Assembly (NCBI GenBank): GCA_020698575.1 | Contig: CM036251.1 | Coordinates: 9,836,288-9,900,287, forward strand | Length of the DNA: 64,000 bases | From: Bostrychus sinensis | Taxonomy: Eukaryota; Chordata; Actinopteri; Gobiiformes; Eleotridae | Reading direction: 5' to 3' | Notes under the pieces: model-generated | Databases searched by the model: none | The model's input: only the letters and a program-made list of their open reading frames with translations | Told to the model about the DNA's origin: nothing | Program-made: the position numbers and the translations under genes | In this document: positions 54,548 through 64,000 of the stretch, one piece after another | How the letters are laid out: each line of letters opens with the position of its first letter | Numbering within the stretch: the stretch's first letter is position 1

Positions 54548-55494
54548 TATCTTCTGTGTTTCATTGCTGACAGATAACAACAGTGAGTCACTGCAATTTC
54601 AATACAAACCCAAAAATCTCCTTCTGTATCATAGCTTTTAGTTTCAAACTGAAGCTATTTGTCATTATTATGGTGTCATTTAGCAAAACATTTCTAAGTG
54701 CTGTTTTGAAAATAAATGAGGATAAATGTTTGATGTTTTCATGCTTTTACAAGAAACTGCCACAAACTAAACATCAAACACAAATCTGTTTGAAATATTA
54801 AGACGCCTTCTCAGTGAAATGGTTTTGTATATACATGTCATTTGATAGACAGAGTCGCAATGATGTCAGGTTAACTGTTCCATATATTAACATATATTTA
54901 TTTTTTACATTTATTTATAAAGTGCCATTTGTTCTATACAAAAGTGGAACAAAACTACTTTTTAAAGAACATTTTTAAATCATTTTCCTTGAGTACTTTG
55001 AGCAACATGAGCAAATTTGTAGTCTCTTAATGAGTAAAATTATTTTTTGACCTGTGGTTAGTATCCAGGGTTAAATCCCAGGTTGGCTATGTATTAGTAG
55101 TAGCAGTAATAGAAAAATAGAAAAGTAAATAGTTTTGTCATGCATTTAGAAAAGACAGTAATTTGTACTTACTAATACTTGTGTCGTTTGCTTGTACAAC
55201 TTTAAAATTACTCACCACTTTAAAGCAGCAGTAAAGCATTAATAAATATGTAATTAACAATTTTTCAGTGAATCGTCACTATATACTGTGTTGACACTGA
55301 TGTTTATAATTTTGCTTAGATTTACAACTCAAGAATTCAACCGTAATAACAAAGTTTATTTCTAAAATGTGTTCCTTAAAGTTGAAGTAATTCTTTGTAA
55401 ATAATCTTTTAAGTGCTTACTAATCCTCAACTAATACACAACTAATCCTTCATAGTGTGAAATATTCTAAAGTGTTGCCAAATAATCTTCTCTC
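54548..55494. other. Non-coding AT-rich stretch
   Basis: No gene or clear element. A short AGT-type run lies at 55088-55110. Confidence 0.35.
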
Positions 55495-55632
55495 CTTTTG
55501 ACTTTTCCCTTTCTGGGGTCGACACAGCAAACCGTCTTCCTCCTTGTGCAGTGATTTGGCATAAGTTTTACAGTCAGATGCCTTTCCTGTAACCCTTCCC
55601 ATTTGTGACCTCTCGTGGCTAGATTTATACCT
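55495..55632 (+). repeat. Interspersed repeat A, copy
   Basis: TTTCTGGGGTCGACACAGC, CAGTCAGATGCCTTTCCTG and GACCTCTCGTGGCTAGATTT in order; the middle is shortened. Confidence 0.65.
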
Positions 55633-55644
55633 CATTATTATTTA

Positions 55645-56368
55645 AGGCCTCGATACACCAAGGCGACTCCCAGACTGTCACCGAAAAGACAGAGCGTCAG
55701 CTCGTCTCTTCCCGTCTCCTCTCATTCCCTCCCGTTTCCTCACGTCGCATGACCTTTTTCCCTTCTTCACTACACCGAAGCAACAACCGACCTAAAGACC
55801 ATGTCTTGTGCATGCGCGTGATGTAATTACCCCCCCAAAGCGGCAGATGGCGCTAGACAGTGAACAAATATAAACAGAAGTGACACAATGTTTGCGGAGT
55901 ACATATGCATGTAGCGCACCTTGGTCTGCCACTGTTCTCAGCTTGTTTGAACATTACAGAAGCGTGATAATGGCCGGTTTGGACATTGTTTTGTGTGGAT
56001 TAGGTGCCGCTGCTCTGTTACTTGAAGAAGATAACTTTCCGCACGGAATTGCGAAAAATGCAAAAATGGTGACGGTACGCTGCCACAGCGGTTTTCACCT
56101 CTCGTTACTCCATCACTTCTGCTAAAATTCCCGTGAGCTGATTGGCGCAGCAGCTGTAGTGCTAGGCCTATCAGAGCGCTTCGTGCCAAAGACCAAAGAC
56201 GCCGATTCAACAACAAGGCCAATCGGCAGGAAACTAGTCAGACGGCCTCCGTCCTGGAGCGATGGGGGCAGACGGCGCATACAGATCAAAAGGACGGAAA
56301 TGAGCGACGTGGAAGAACCGTTCAGACGGCTTCAGATGGGCGATCGTCGCCTTGGTGTATGGAGGCCT
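55645..56368. mobile_element. PIF/Harbinger-like non-autonomous element, CpG-rich
   Basis: A 23-bp terminal inverted repeat starts AGGCCTCGATACACCAAGG (55645-55667; inverse at 56346-56368 with one mismatch). TTA flanks both sides (55642-55644 and 56369-56371), the TWA-type 3-bp duplication of PIF/Harbinger. The interior is far richer in CpG than the region. A frame near 55965-56070 includes GAAALLLEEDN, vaguely like a Harbinger N-terminus, but no transposase domain is present. Confidence 0.8.
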
Positions 56369-56371
56369 TTA

Positions 56372-56929
56372 GATGTAATAGTACTTTTGTCTGAGAACGT
56401 CTTTCTACCATTTTAAATCTTTTTTTTTAATTAGGCTGATGTTGGGAGCTCATTTTCCACTCAGTTTTGTGACTTTTATCTGGATGTAGTTCATCACTTC
56501 CATTTTTATTTTTATTCTGTAATTGTGTAATTGTGTAAACTTGTTTTTAAATTATGTTGCTTTTCCTCTTTGCTGTAGAGCACTATGGCACAGTACCTGA
56601 TTTTTTTCGTCCATGTATTTGAGGAAAACTAATCATTCAGTCCATAGTAATAGAAGTCATCGCAGAACAAATGAGGCTCAGTGACCTCATCTGGGTTATG
56701 GCATACATAAAGGGAACCAGAGCAGGGACTGAAGTTTTTGACCAATCACTTGCTCAGAACAAAGGTGGGTGGTCCCATTCAAATCAGGGACACTTTATCA
56801 CTGCAGTAATGGTGGCGGTCCAACTGGACAGAAAACAATTCACTCGCTCCAACTTCTTACATTGGAAAACAGCAGCAAAAAAGAAAAAACCAAGACAGAA
56901 AAAAAGCAAAGCAAAGTGATGCAGAGTAA
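56372..56929. other. Non-coding stretch
   Basis: Nothing recognised; lysine-rich frames near 56900 arise from A-rich sequence. Confidence 0.35.
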
Positions 56930-57685
56930 AATTTCAAGAGTAACTTTTACTCCATGTCCGAGTATATATGGTCCTTATCTATGTAGTGTGACATTTACTC
57001 TCTGTAGTGTTAACATTTTAGTTGAGCGAAACAGATCCATGAGTGACATCAACATGAAGTAAATTGTGGATGCAGTCTTTAACTTAGAGTAAATGTATTT
57101 CTCACTGACTCGCCTGATCCATGACGCAGCAAAAAATACTGGGGGAGCTGATGTTATTGTTACGGGTTAATAAATTTATGTTTAAAAAAATATTTATGTA
57201 GTTTTTGACAGATAATTTTAGTTTTAGAATGAAATGTGTGTTCAGCTAATGGTGGTGTCATGTGCGTCAATGTTGGACCATGACCGATGTGAACATGGCT
57301 ATGTTATATATGTGAGCTCTGAGAACATCTGAATATATTTCTTTTAATTTCACTTTTAGGGACTGTTCTGAAGTTTTTTTTATTTAAATTGATAATGATT
57401 TATTTATTTTTTTATGAATAATAAGCTTTTAGTATGACTGCGGTAATACAATGAGTGACATTCAAGAAAAACTAAAGTTTAGATTACTGCACATGATGGT
57501 AGTGAGTAAACTAAAAGGCAGACCTTTTTATCTTTAAGACGTCAGGTCAAGTGTGGCATTGTGCACCAGAGTCATGGTGCTGTGTTAATTTTTCAGTAAC
57601 ATTTTAACACTAAAGAGAGAGTAAACTTAACACTATATAGATAAGGACCATATACACTTGAGATAGAAATTCACTGTGTAATATA
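56930..57685. mobile_element. Element with long inverted arms
   Basis: The arm at about 56935-57025 (ATATATGGTCCTTATCTATG, ATTTACTCTCTGTAGTGTTA) is repeated in reverse at about 57590-57685 (TTAACACTAAAGAGAGAGTA, TATAGATAAGGACCATATAC). The spacer is about 560 bp of AT-rich noncoding DNA. It is probably a non-autonomous DNA transposon; exact ends and target duplication not determined. Confidence 0.6.
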
Positions 57686-58511
57686 ACATTAAACAAGCAG
57701 CCATATATATTCAAATTCTCCAAAATTTGGTCAATGTTATAAACCTCCTCCATGTTGTACCAGTCACTTTCTTAAACACTGTATATATAAAAGAGAGAAC
57801 CACCTGACGACAGGAAGAGCAGTCAGTGGCTTGATTGCTGATTATGTCCTGATTAACTGGGATCTGGAGGAGTCCGTGTGTCTGCACCTTGTTGTGCAAT
57901 GTCAGTGTTCGCTTGTAGCCATTTTTAGCGGATGCCATCGGTGTAATTAGCAGATGTGACGCTCTGGGGTGCCTCTTGTCGCTAAATTGCTCCGTTTCCT
58001 TCATCAGAGGAGCTCCCTGATGGCTGGCACATGGCGATGGGCAGGTTCACACAGAAAAGCTGGCAGTTTTAAAGATAATTTAAGAGGAAGGCATGTTTGG
58101 GGAATACAGTCAGCTTTGCCAGAGCACTGATTGCTGCGTGGCAATGACCAATTACTATTGAACAAATAGTACAATAGAACAAAAAGTGTGATGAAATATT
58201 GTCAGTAATAGGCAGGGTATATTGTTGTTGCCATGTTTGTTTCTATGGCCAAAGTAAGATGACAATAGTTACAACATTTGCATTTTATCACCAGTTTGCG
58301 GGGGCTTCTTGCTGAGTAAATTAATGGAAATTGAGGTTGCCTTCAGTGTCTTCAAGTAACTATCAACCTTGTGTCAGAAAGAGCGAAGTAGACTGGAAAA
58401 TGAGTGTCATATATAGGCACAGAAAAGCTGGTTTTATAAACTGACTGAGGCAATGTGACACAGCAATCAAAGGCCTCTACGTTGTGATTTTTTGTGAAGT
58501 GATAATCTTGC
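57686..58511. other. Non-coding; possible conserved block 57820-58100
   Basis: Positions 57820-58100 are complex and unique-looking (TGATTAACTGGGATCTGG, ATCGGTGTAATTAGCAGATG). No coding domain. A candidate regulatory block on appearance only. Confidence 0.3.
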
Positions 58512-58740
58512 TACACTATATTTCCAAACGTATTCGCTCACCCACCCAAATAACTGAATTTAGATTTTGGTGTAGGGTTGTTTTTAGGAGCTGGGCTTGG
58601 TCAGACACAGATGAATGACGTAGATAAATGCAAAGGGTGGGCCAACATCATATTAAACTCTATGGATTAAGAATGAGATGTCACTTAGGTTCATATGTGT
58701 GTAAAGGCAGGTGAGCTAATACTTGTGGAAATATGATGTA
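58512..58740. mobile_element. Tc1-derived MITE (family T3), short copy
   Basis: The left end TACACTATATTTCCAAACG is inverse to the right end TTGTGGAAATATGATGTA, imperfectly. The body has TATTCGCTCACCCACCCAAA and TAAAGGCAGGTGAGCTAATA. About 230 bp, with the transposase gene fully deleted. The larger relative lies 1 kb downstream. Confidence 0.75.
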
Positions 58741-59187
58741 CTTTGCTTTCACTCGGCTGGTCTGTCACATAGCCCACCAGTTGTGAAAATAGACAGTATA
58801 AAGTAAACATTTCAACTACATGACACACTAGCATCTGTTGTTAGCTGTTTTTGAGTAATTAAAAACCTTGATTCCTTTAAATTTTCATTCGGGTGTGTTA
58901 GCTTTCAACAGTGCTCTGCTGTCAATTATGCAGTTCACAGAAAAAGAAAAACTACTGGCAGTATGAGTGTTTTTTTGTTTTTTTTGTCTTTTGTGGCAAA
59001 TCTTTGTACTATGACATACATGCAAGGACTGTTCTTTTTTTTTTTTTTTTTTTTTTTTTACTGCTTATTTTTGGTTGCCACAAGATTAGATTCACACTGG
59101 ATAACTGCAGCACCTAAATGATCCAATGAAGGGGCAGTGTAACCAATCAGAGAAACAAAGGGCGGGACGTAAGCAGTGCACCGCTGA
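58741..59187. other. Non-coding; T-tract and reversed repeat-D fragment
   Basis: A long T-run lies at about 59034-59060. Positions 59125-59182 (CCAATCAGAGAAACAAAGGG, CGGGACGTAAGCAGTGCACC) are the reverse of the repeat-D segment at 37285-37335. No gene. Confidence 0.5.
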
Positions 59188-59553
59188 CCATTTTGGCCAG
59201 TAACATATTCAGTCTCACTAGCCACTTAGTCTGGTTGGATTGTTTATTTATTTATTTGAGCTACTTCAGACCTGACTTTCTGCTGCTTTGCTTATAAATC
59301 CCCATATTTTAAAACCTATAGTAAATCATGAGTGGAGAGACAAAATTAAGCTTGTTAGAGGGTATTAATTGAAAACATGTAAAAACAAAACAAAACAAAA
59401 ACAACAACAAAAGCAAAAATATACAGATTTTCTAAGTCTAAAAATATATATATTTTTTGATGATAAATTAAACTAGGGCTAGTGAAAATCCTAAATGGCT
59501 GGTAACCTTTAAAGAACACTGGCCAGTGAGCAAAAATGTAATGTCAAGCCCTG
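59188..59553. mobile_element. hAT-type element (family H3), inverted second copy
   Basis: CAGTCTCACTAGCCACTTAG at the left and CACTGGCCAGTGAGCAAAAA then TGTCAAGCCCTG at the right are the reverse complement of the two ends of 34046-34418. The left terminus is missing, replaced by repeat-D sequence. Confidence 0.6.
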
Positions 59554-60145
59554 GATAGGCTGGTTCCAAATCATCTGATTGGAAATGGTTCTCCATGGCT
59601 GAGGAACAAGACTTAGGCTACAAAAAATCCCACAACTAACATAATATTAACTATAATAACTGTTCAAGGGAACTTTCTGTCTTATTACCCTAAAAATATA
59701 CCATCTTTAAGTACATTATATTTCCCAAAGTATTCACTCACCCACCCAAATAACTGAATTCAGATTATGGTGTGGGGTTGTTTTCAGGAGCTGGGCTTGG
59801 CTTCTTAGTTCCAGTGAAAGGAACTCTGAATGCTTCAGCACCAAGAGATTCTGGACAATTCCATGCTCCCAACTTTGTGGGAACAGTTTGGGGATGGCCA
59901 CTTCCTGTTCCAACATGACTGCACCAGAGCACAAAGCACGGTGTCACATCCAGCCCTGGGACTTAAGTTCTGTTTATGTTTGTTTATGCATTTATTATTC
60001 CCTTCCTGTTTTATTTTGGTTACTGGTCTCTTGTCTCGTTTCAGATTGGTTGACTTCCTGTCTTTGTTTGGTTTCCCGCCTCGTGTGATCACCTGACCCT
60101 CCCTGATGTGTTTCACCTGTGTCTAATTGTCTCCTCCCTGCTGTG

Positions 60146-60153
60146 TATATAAG
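60146..60153 (+). promoter_or_regulatory. TATA box of the LTR
   Basis: TATATAAG in the CTGTGTATATAAGCCCC context, about 205 bases into the LTR, where a pol II start would be expected. Confidence 0.65.
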
Positions 60154-60293
60154 CCCCTCCTTCCCTTTGTCCTGTGTCAGTTCGTCAGTTCTACTTTGTG
60201 CATCTGTGGTCTTATCCTAACCTCTGTTTTTGGTATCCATTTGGATCTGGTAATTGTCTACTTATTTTGGACAGCTTTGCTTGGCTTCCTACC

Positions 60294-60299
60294 AATAAA
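60294..60299 (+). promoter_or_regulatory. Poly(A) signal of the LTR
   Basis: AATAAA about 140 bases after the TATA box, consistent with the R/U5 boundary of a short LTR. Confidence 0.6.
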
Positions 60300-60635
60300 T
60301 TGGAGCTTCTGTCTGTGAGTCGCGCCTCATGGTCCATTCTTTGTAGCAGCATAACACACGGTCCATAAAGACATGGATGAGTGAGTTTGGTGTGGAAGAA
60401 CCTGACTGAACCTGCACAGAGTCCTGACCTCAAACTGACAGAACAACTTTGGGATGAATTAGAGTGAAGACTGTGAGCCAGACACCAGACACCGACGTTG
60501 GATGAGAACATCAGACATCTAGATCCAAAGGATGGGCCGATGTCATAGTAAACCCTATAGATTAAGAATGACATATGACTTAAGTTCATATGCACGTAAA
60601 GGCAGGTGAGATAAAACTTTTGGAAAAATAGTGTA

Positions 60636-61673
60636 GCTATTAAACCATCAGAGGTGGATACCATAGGAAACGTTTGCTTGGTCTATGATTGAATGAAGCA
60701 AGTACCCATTTTATCCAATCAGAGGAATCCTGTATTGTTTACCTTAGATGGTGGCTTTCTAGTGAAACCTAAAACCCACCCATAACTGTCAGTACCACCA
60801 CAGCATTTGTGGAAGGTGGTGTGGATGCAAACACATTGCCCTGAGTAGGATAATCTCACCACTACAAAATTAATCCAGCAAGAGACACCTTATCAAAGCA
60901 TTCACAATGTTGTTTTGACGTTGATGTTTTCCCTCAATGACACTGTAACTACATCAAGTCTTTTTGTCTAAATCCATTTCTTCCATGAGATTACTGCAAG
61001 GTGAAATAAATGTCAATATCCATATTCATGTGATGTGATAGATTTGCTGTCTCACACCTGGTGGGCCTGCGTCCTCCTTCACAATGATTAACAGCTGCCA
61101 TGCAACACAAACCGGAGTGACTCTTGACTTGCAGATGAGCACCCTCCACTGTGTTTGTTCTCCCGTCTCTTCTGCTGGAGAGGCAACACGATCCGGCCCA
61201 GACTCCAGGGACACCCAACACCAGATCGCTCCACACTTCCCTGCTCAGAGAAAATGGCAAATTATGGATTGGTCGCTTGTTGAGGGAGGGGGAAGCGCAG
61301 CGCCTTAAATTTTAATGAAGTGCTATTCTTAGGGGCTTTTTGCTGCTGTTTGATGCTTAACAATTGGACATGACTAAACATTTACCCTTGCTCCGATAAG
61401 CTCAATGGTGTCATGGCGGGTCACAGCGAGCAGTGTTATGAAATCTCCAAAGAGTGAGGGCACGCTCTTGTGAAACGACCTCTTGTTTGAGCTTTCAGAC
61501 ACCACAAAATATTTTTAAGATGTTATTGAGGGGCACTCAAGTGTTGGGTTTCTTTGCAAAAATCTACTTAATATTGAACTGTCTGCCTTAAATTAAACTG
61601 TCGCTAAAATGAAGCCCATTGTCAAAGTTCAGTGCAAATGAGTTAAAAAGGTGGCAATGACTGTCTGCTTCTA
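60636..61673. other. Non-coding; possible conserved block 61020-61310
   Basis: Positions 61020-61310 are complex and GC-richer (CACAATGATTAACAGCTGCC, GCCTTAAATTTTAATGAAG), with overlapping frames on both strands but no domain. Looks like single-copy DNA, possibly regulatory. Confidence 0.3.
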
Positions 61674-62615
61674 TACACTAGGGGTGTAATGATACAGTTA
61701 CTATATTCATGTATCTATTTTCTATTCCTACAATACAACTATATTGATACAAGGTAATGTTTATCAATATAGTTATATATAGTAGTAATTGTATTGTTTT
61801 CTAGGAAATGTATGTCAATATACAAAGAAAAAAAAAGATAATATCGGAAACATCTATATTAGAAATGTGCATGTTAAAATAAAACTAGATACGTCTTTAT
61901 GGATGTACTTTTTGTGTTTAAAGGAAATAAAATGCTATATTCCACAGAGCTTCGGTCTCTGTCTGCTGGACATAATCAACTACAGCCACAATGGCTACAT
62001 TTGAGAGTGACTGCACTTGAGCTCATGCAACTGTTTTCCAATGTGGTTTGTTTTTACTGCAAATGGCAAATAAACTGAACTGAGCTGAGTATACATTTAT
62101 AATTTTTGGCAAAAGGTTGCTGTATAAATTGTACTGATATAATGATATTGAATTGTATTGAATTGTTTTAAATTAGCCAGTATTGTTCTTGAATTGGATC
62201 CAAACAATTCTAATCGATGTGTATCATATTGTTCCACCCCTAATATACACTGATCTGGCATAACATTATGACCACCTGCCTAATATACAATAATGTGTTT
62301 TTTCAGACACCTTTCTATCAGACACAGCATTAACTTTTTCAGCATTTTGAGCTACAGTAGCTCGTCTGTTGGATCAGCCTCCTCCCCACATGCATCACCT
62401 GTCCCTGCTTCACCACTGTTCCTTCCTGGGACCACTTTAAATTCTGACTACTGCAGACTGGGAACAGCCCACAGACCCAGGTGTCATAGCCGTCACAATT
62501 TGGCACTTGTCAAACTCACTTAAATCCTTACGCTGGCTCATTTTTCCTGCTTCTGACAACAACATCAACTCTGAGGACAAACTGTTCACTTGTTGCCTGA
62601 TGCCTGATCAGTGTA
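61674..62615 (-). mobile_element. Tc1-derived element (family T2), internally deleted, hosting a hAT
   Basis: After the hAT, the left end reads TACACTGATCTGGCATAAC; the right end is GCCTGATCAGTGTA; TA flanks both. The interior 62300-62600 is antisense to the transposase N-terminal region (GACACCTTTCTATCAGACAC, AGCTACAGTAGCTCGTCTGT, TTTTTCCTGCTTCTGACA). The catalytic part is deleted. The hAT at 61679-62242 lies within its terminal inverted repeat. Confidence 0.8.
61679..62242. mobile_element. hAT-like element (GGGGTGTAAC family), copy 3, nested
   Basis: The left end TAGGGGTGTAATGATACAG and right end ATATTGTTCCACCCCTA are inverse. Flanking octamers CTATACAC (61671-61678) and ATATACAC (62243-62250) match at 7 of 8 and are themselves the end of the Tc1-derived element, so the hAT entered an existing Tc1 terminus. 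It contains a LINE-like tail scrap near 62060-62090. Confidence 0.8.
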
Positions 62616-63087
62616 TATATGTATGCAATTTGATGAAAAATGAATATTAACATATGTTTCACCTTGTAACAGTGTGTTGGAAAAATGCCTTATGAATTTT
62701 GACAAAACACTTGATGCTGGATACACTATTTTAAGCTGCTCTTTGATTTTTTTGTTTTGCATTTGAGGCGAAAACATCAAAGTCATCCGACTGCACTCCA
62801 CCAGCTCAGCGAGTCGGTGACTCTATGCATCATCTTGGGGCTAAAAGATAATGGATATCCTAAACAGCCATGACAGAGCTGCACCACTCTTTGTCATGAC
62901 CGTGAATAATGTGCCAGTGTTTGGTCCGTCAGCTGTAGAAAAAGCTAAATGATGCTGCAAGTTTCAGATTGATAATAAAAACTGACTGTCAGATCTGCTT
63001 CTAAACTTCAGACCATTTATAATCCCACTGTATCAGGAGTGGAATATAACTAGATACATTTACTCAGTACAATTTGGGTCTGGCCAC
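62616..63087. other. Non-coding; complex block 62750-62960
   Basis: Positions 62750-62960 (ATCAAAGTCATCCGACTGCA, GACCGTGAATAATGTGCC) are non-repetitive and a weak candidate for regulatory DNA. No gene. Confidence 0.3.
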
Positions 63088-63420
63088 AAAACCCTGCCTA
63101 CTCCAGGAAGCACTGACCAATAAACAAGCCCTCTACATCCTGTCTGCTCTCATTTATTTGTCAAAAAAACAATGTACAGCTCTGTTTCCACTGATTCCTC
63201 ACAGCTATTTTTCATTTAGTAGTAAAAAGGCATCATACAAAAGGAAATAAGCGGCTCGTTTTCTGTTTCGTTCAAAGGACCGTAACAGATCTGCACTCTG
63301 CTGCCCTCTGCTGGTCTCTTCACCTGTTTCTTTATGGCAGTAGTAAAGTAATTAATGGATATCCTTTCTATTAGTCAAATAATGTTTTTAAAAGTTGTAA
63401 AACATGCAGTGCTGTTGTTG
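63088..63420. mobile_element. MITE related to 33051 and 24146, copy
   Basis: It shares CTACTCCAGGAAGCACTGAC, GCTCTGTTTCCACTGATTCC and TCTGCTGCCCTCTGCTGG with those copies. Its left end is replaced by a TACATTTACTCAGTACAATT scrap. Confidence 0.55.
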
Positions 63421-64000
63421 AGGTGATCAAGTTTGGATAAAAAAAAACAATAAAAGCAGTAAATTTGTGATGGAAAAATGTTACTCAAAAACATTTTCTA
63501 TAAGTTAGTAGGTTTTGACCTTAGTGGGTAATATTTGTACTAATAGTATGAGTGGCACCAGTGATAGTGGTGTTAATAATATTAGTAAGAGTGGTAGCAG
63601 TAGTAGTATTAGGAGTAGCAGTAGTATATATATTTCTACAATTACAGTAATAACTTTGGGGCTAAAGTCCACACCTATGTTGATGATGTCATTGGTCTGT
63701 TTCGAGTTCACATTGAGCTCTGTTAAAGAACTGAACTGAGTGAGTGAGCAGTAACAAACCTTGCCTAAAGGGGGCAGCACATCAGTATTTACTGAGAGAA
63801 ACTTGGGAAGAAGAAACCCTGCTCGGCTATTGGTCAAAAATCTGCCTCTTCAGCTGAATATTTACCAATAATATCATAATGCTCACTATAATTCATATTT
63901 AATGAAGAATTAAGTTTAGAGCAGCGATATCGACTGAATACAACTGTGCACTCTCTGTGATTAATATGAAGTCTGTGTTGTTTAAGCAGTGTTTTTACAT
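63421..64000. other. Non-coding; short AGT array at 63540-63625
   Basis: An imperfect AGT triplet array keeps frames open on both strands (74 and 110 codons), which is an artefact of the repeat. The rest is AT-rich with no feature. Confidence 0.5.

Larger units (their letters stand above)
59942..60356 (+). mobile_element. Solo LTR (Gypsy-like) with perfect 5-bp TSD
   Basis: It starts TGTCACATCC and ends GCATAACA. CACGG lies directly on both sides (59937-59941 and 60357-60361). It includes a TATA box TATATAAG (60146-60153), then an AATAAA poly(A) signal (60294-60299), the order expected of an LTR (U3-R-U5). No internal region follows. It is related to, but distinct from, the LTR at 49885-50224. 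Confidence 0.88.
59712..60635. mobile_element. Tc1-derived element (family T3) hosting a solo LTR
   Basis: Left TACATTATATTTCCCAAAGT, right AACTTTTGGAAAAATAGTGTA. The interior halves, 59730-59941 and 60357-60620, carry transposase-derived wording in antisense (TTCCAACATGACTGCACCAG; AAGACATGGATGAGTGAG). Only part of a transposase gene remains. The two halves join smoothly once the LTR and one CACGG are removed. Confidence 0.8.

Noticed and set aside
60212..60664. 150-codon minus-strand open frame
   Set aside because: It spans the 3' part of the solo LTR and the Tc1 remnant, crossing the element boundary; a chance frame.
63505..63837. 110-codon minus-strand frame rich in Leu/Ile
   Set aside because: It runs through the AGT triplet array; overlapping plus-strand frame is also open for the same reason.

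Overview
This window looks like non-coding DNA from a teleost fish (inference; species not identified). The sequence is AT-rich. It is full of repeat families I recognise from fish genomes: Tc1-like transposons, hAT-type non-autonomous elements, tRNA-headed SINEs, RTE/Rex3-like and L2-like LINE remnants, and solo LTRs with TG...CA ends and 5-bp target duplications. I found no convincing host protein-coding gene, exon series, rRNA, functional tRNA gene or CRISPR array. Coding-like stretches are either transposase or reverse-transcriptase remnants with frameshifts and stops, or open frames inside repeats.

Layout. 1-5 kb: a short TIR element, two tRNA SINEs, a (CTA)n tract and an RTE/Rex3-like 3' end. 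5-10 kb: a hAT-like element (5941-6662), a dead Tc1 copy with a 51-bp tandem duplication (7262-8383), a LINE 3' end and a SINE. 11-16 kb: a MITE, a long fold-back repeat (13538-14229), and a TTAA-flanked element (14354-16056) carrying a nested hAT with a perfect 8-bp duplication (14842-15590). 16.5-16.9 kb: an unusual single-copy block that may be conserved non-coding sequence. 18.3-19.5 kb: a nearly complete Tc1/mariner copy with DD36E catalytic spacing. 21-30 kb: SINEs, a (CA)n tract, a minisatellite and two related hAT copies with target duplications. 31-32 kb and 41.7-42.3 kb: two arrays of the same 11-bp motif with similar right flanks. 34-40 kb: several nested or TIR-bounded elements. 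42.8-44.1 kb: a TIR element swollen by a two-variant 21/23-bp minisatellite. 45.6-46.7 kb: a decayed LINE reverse transcriptase with a SINE inserted in it. 49.9-50.2 kb and 59.9-60.4 kb: solo LTRs. 53.4-54.5 kb: one Tc1 family inside another. 55.6-56.4 kb: a CpG-rich PIF/Harbinger-like element. 61.7-62.6 kb: a hAT inserted 5 bases into the end of a Tc1 derivative.

No genes act together here. The interest lies in the insertion history, which can be read from TIRs, target duplications and interrupted copies, and in a few complex single-copy blocks (for example 6.84-7.15, 16.5-16.9, 24.6-24.9, 34.9-35.1, 57.8-58.1 and 61.0-61.3 kb) that could be distal regulatory DNA. Family names rest on my recognition of motifs, not on a database search.
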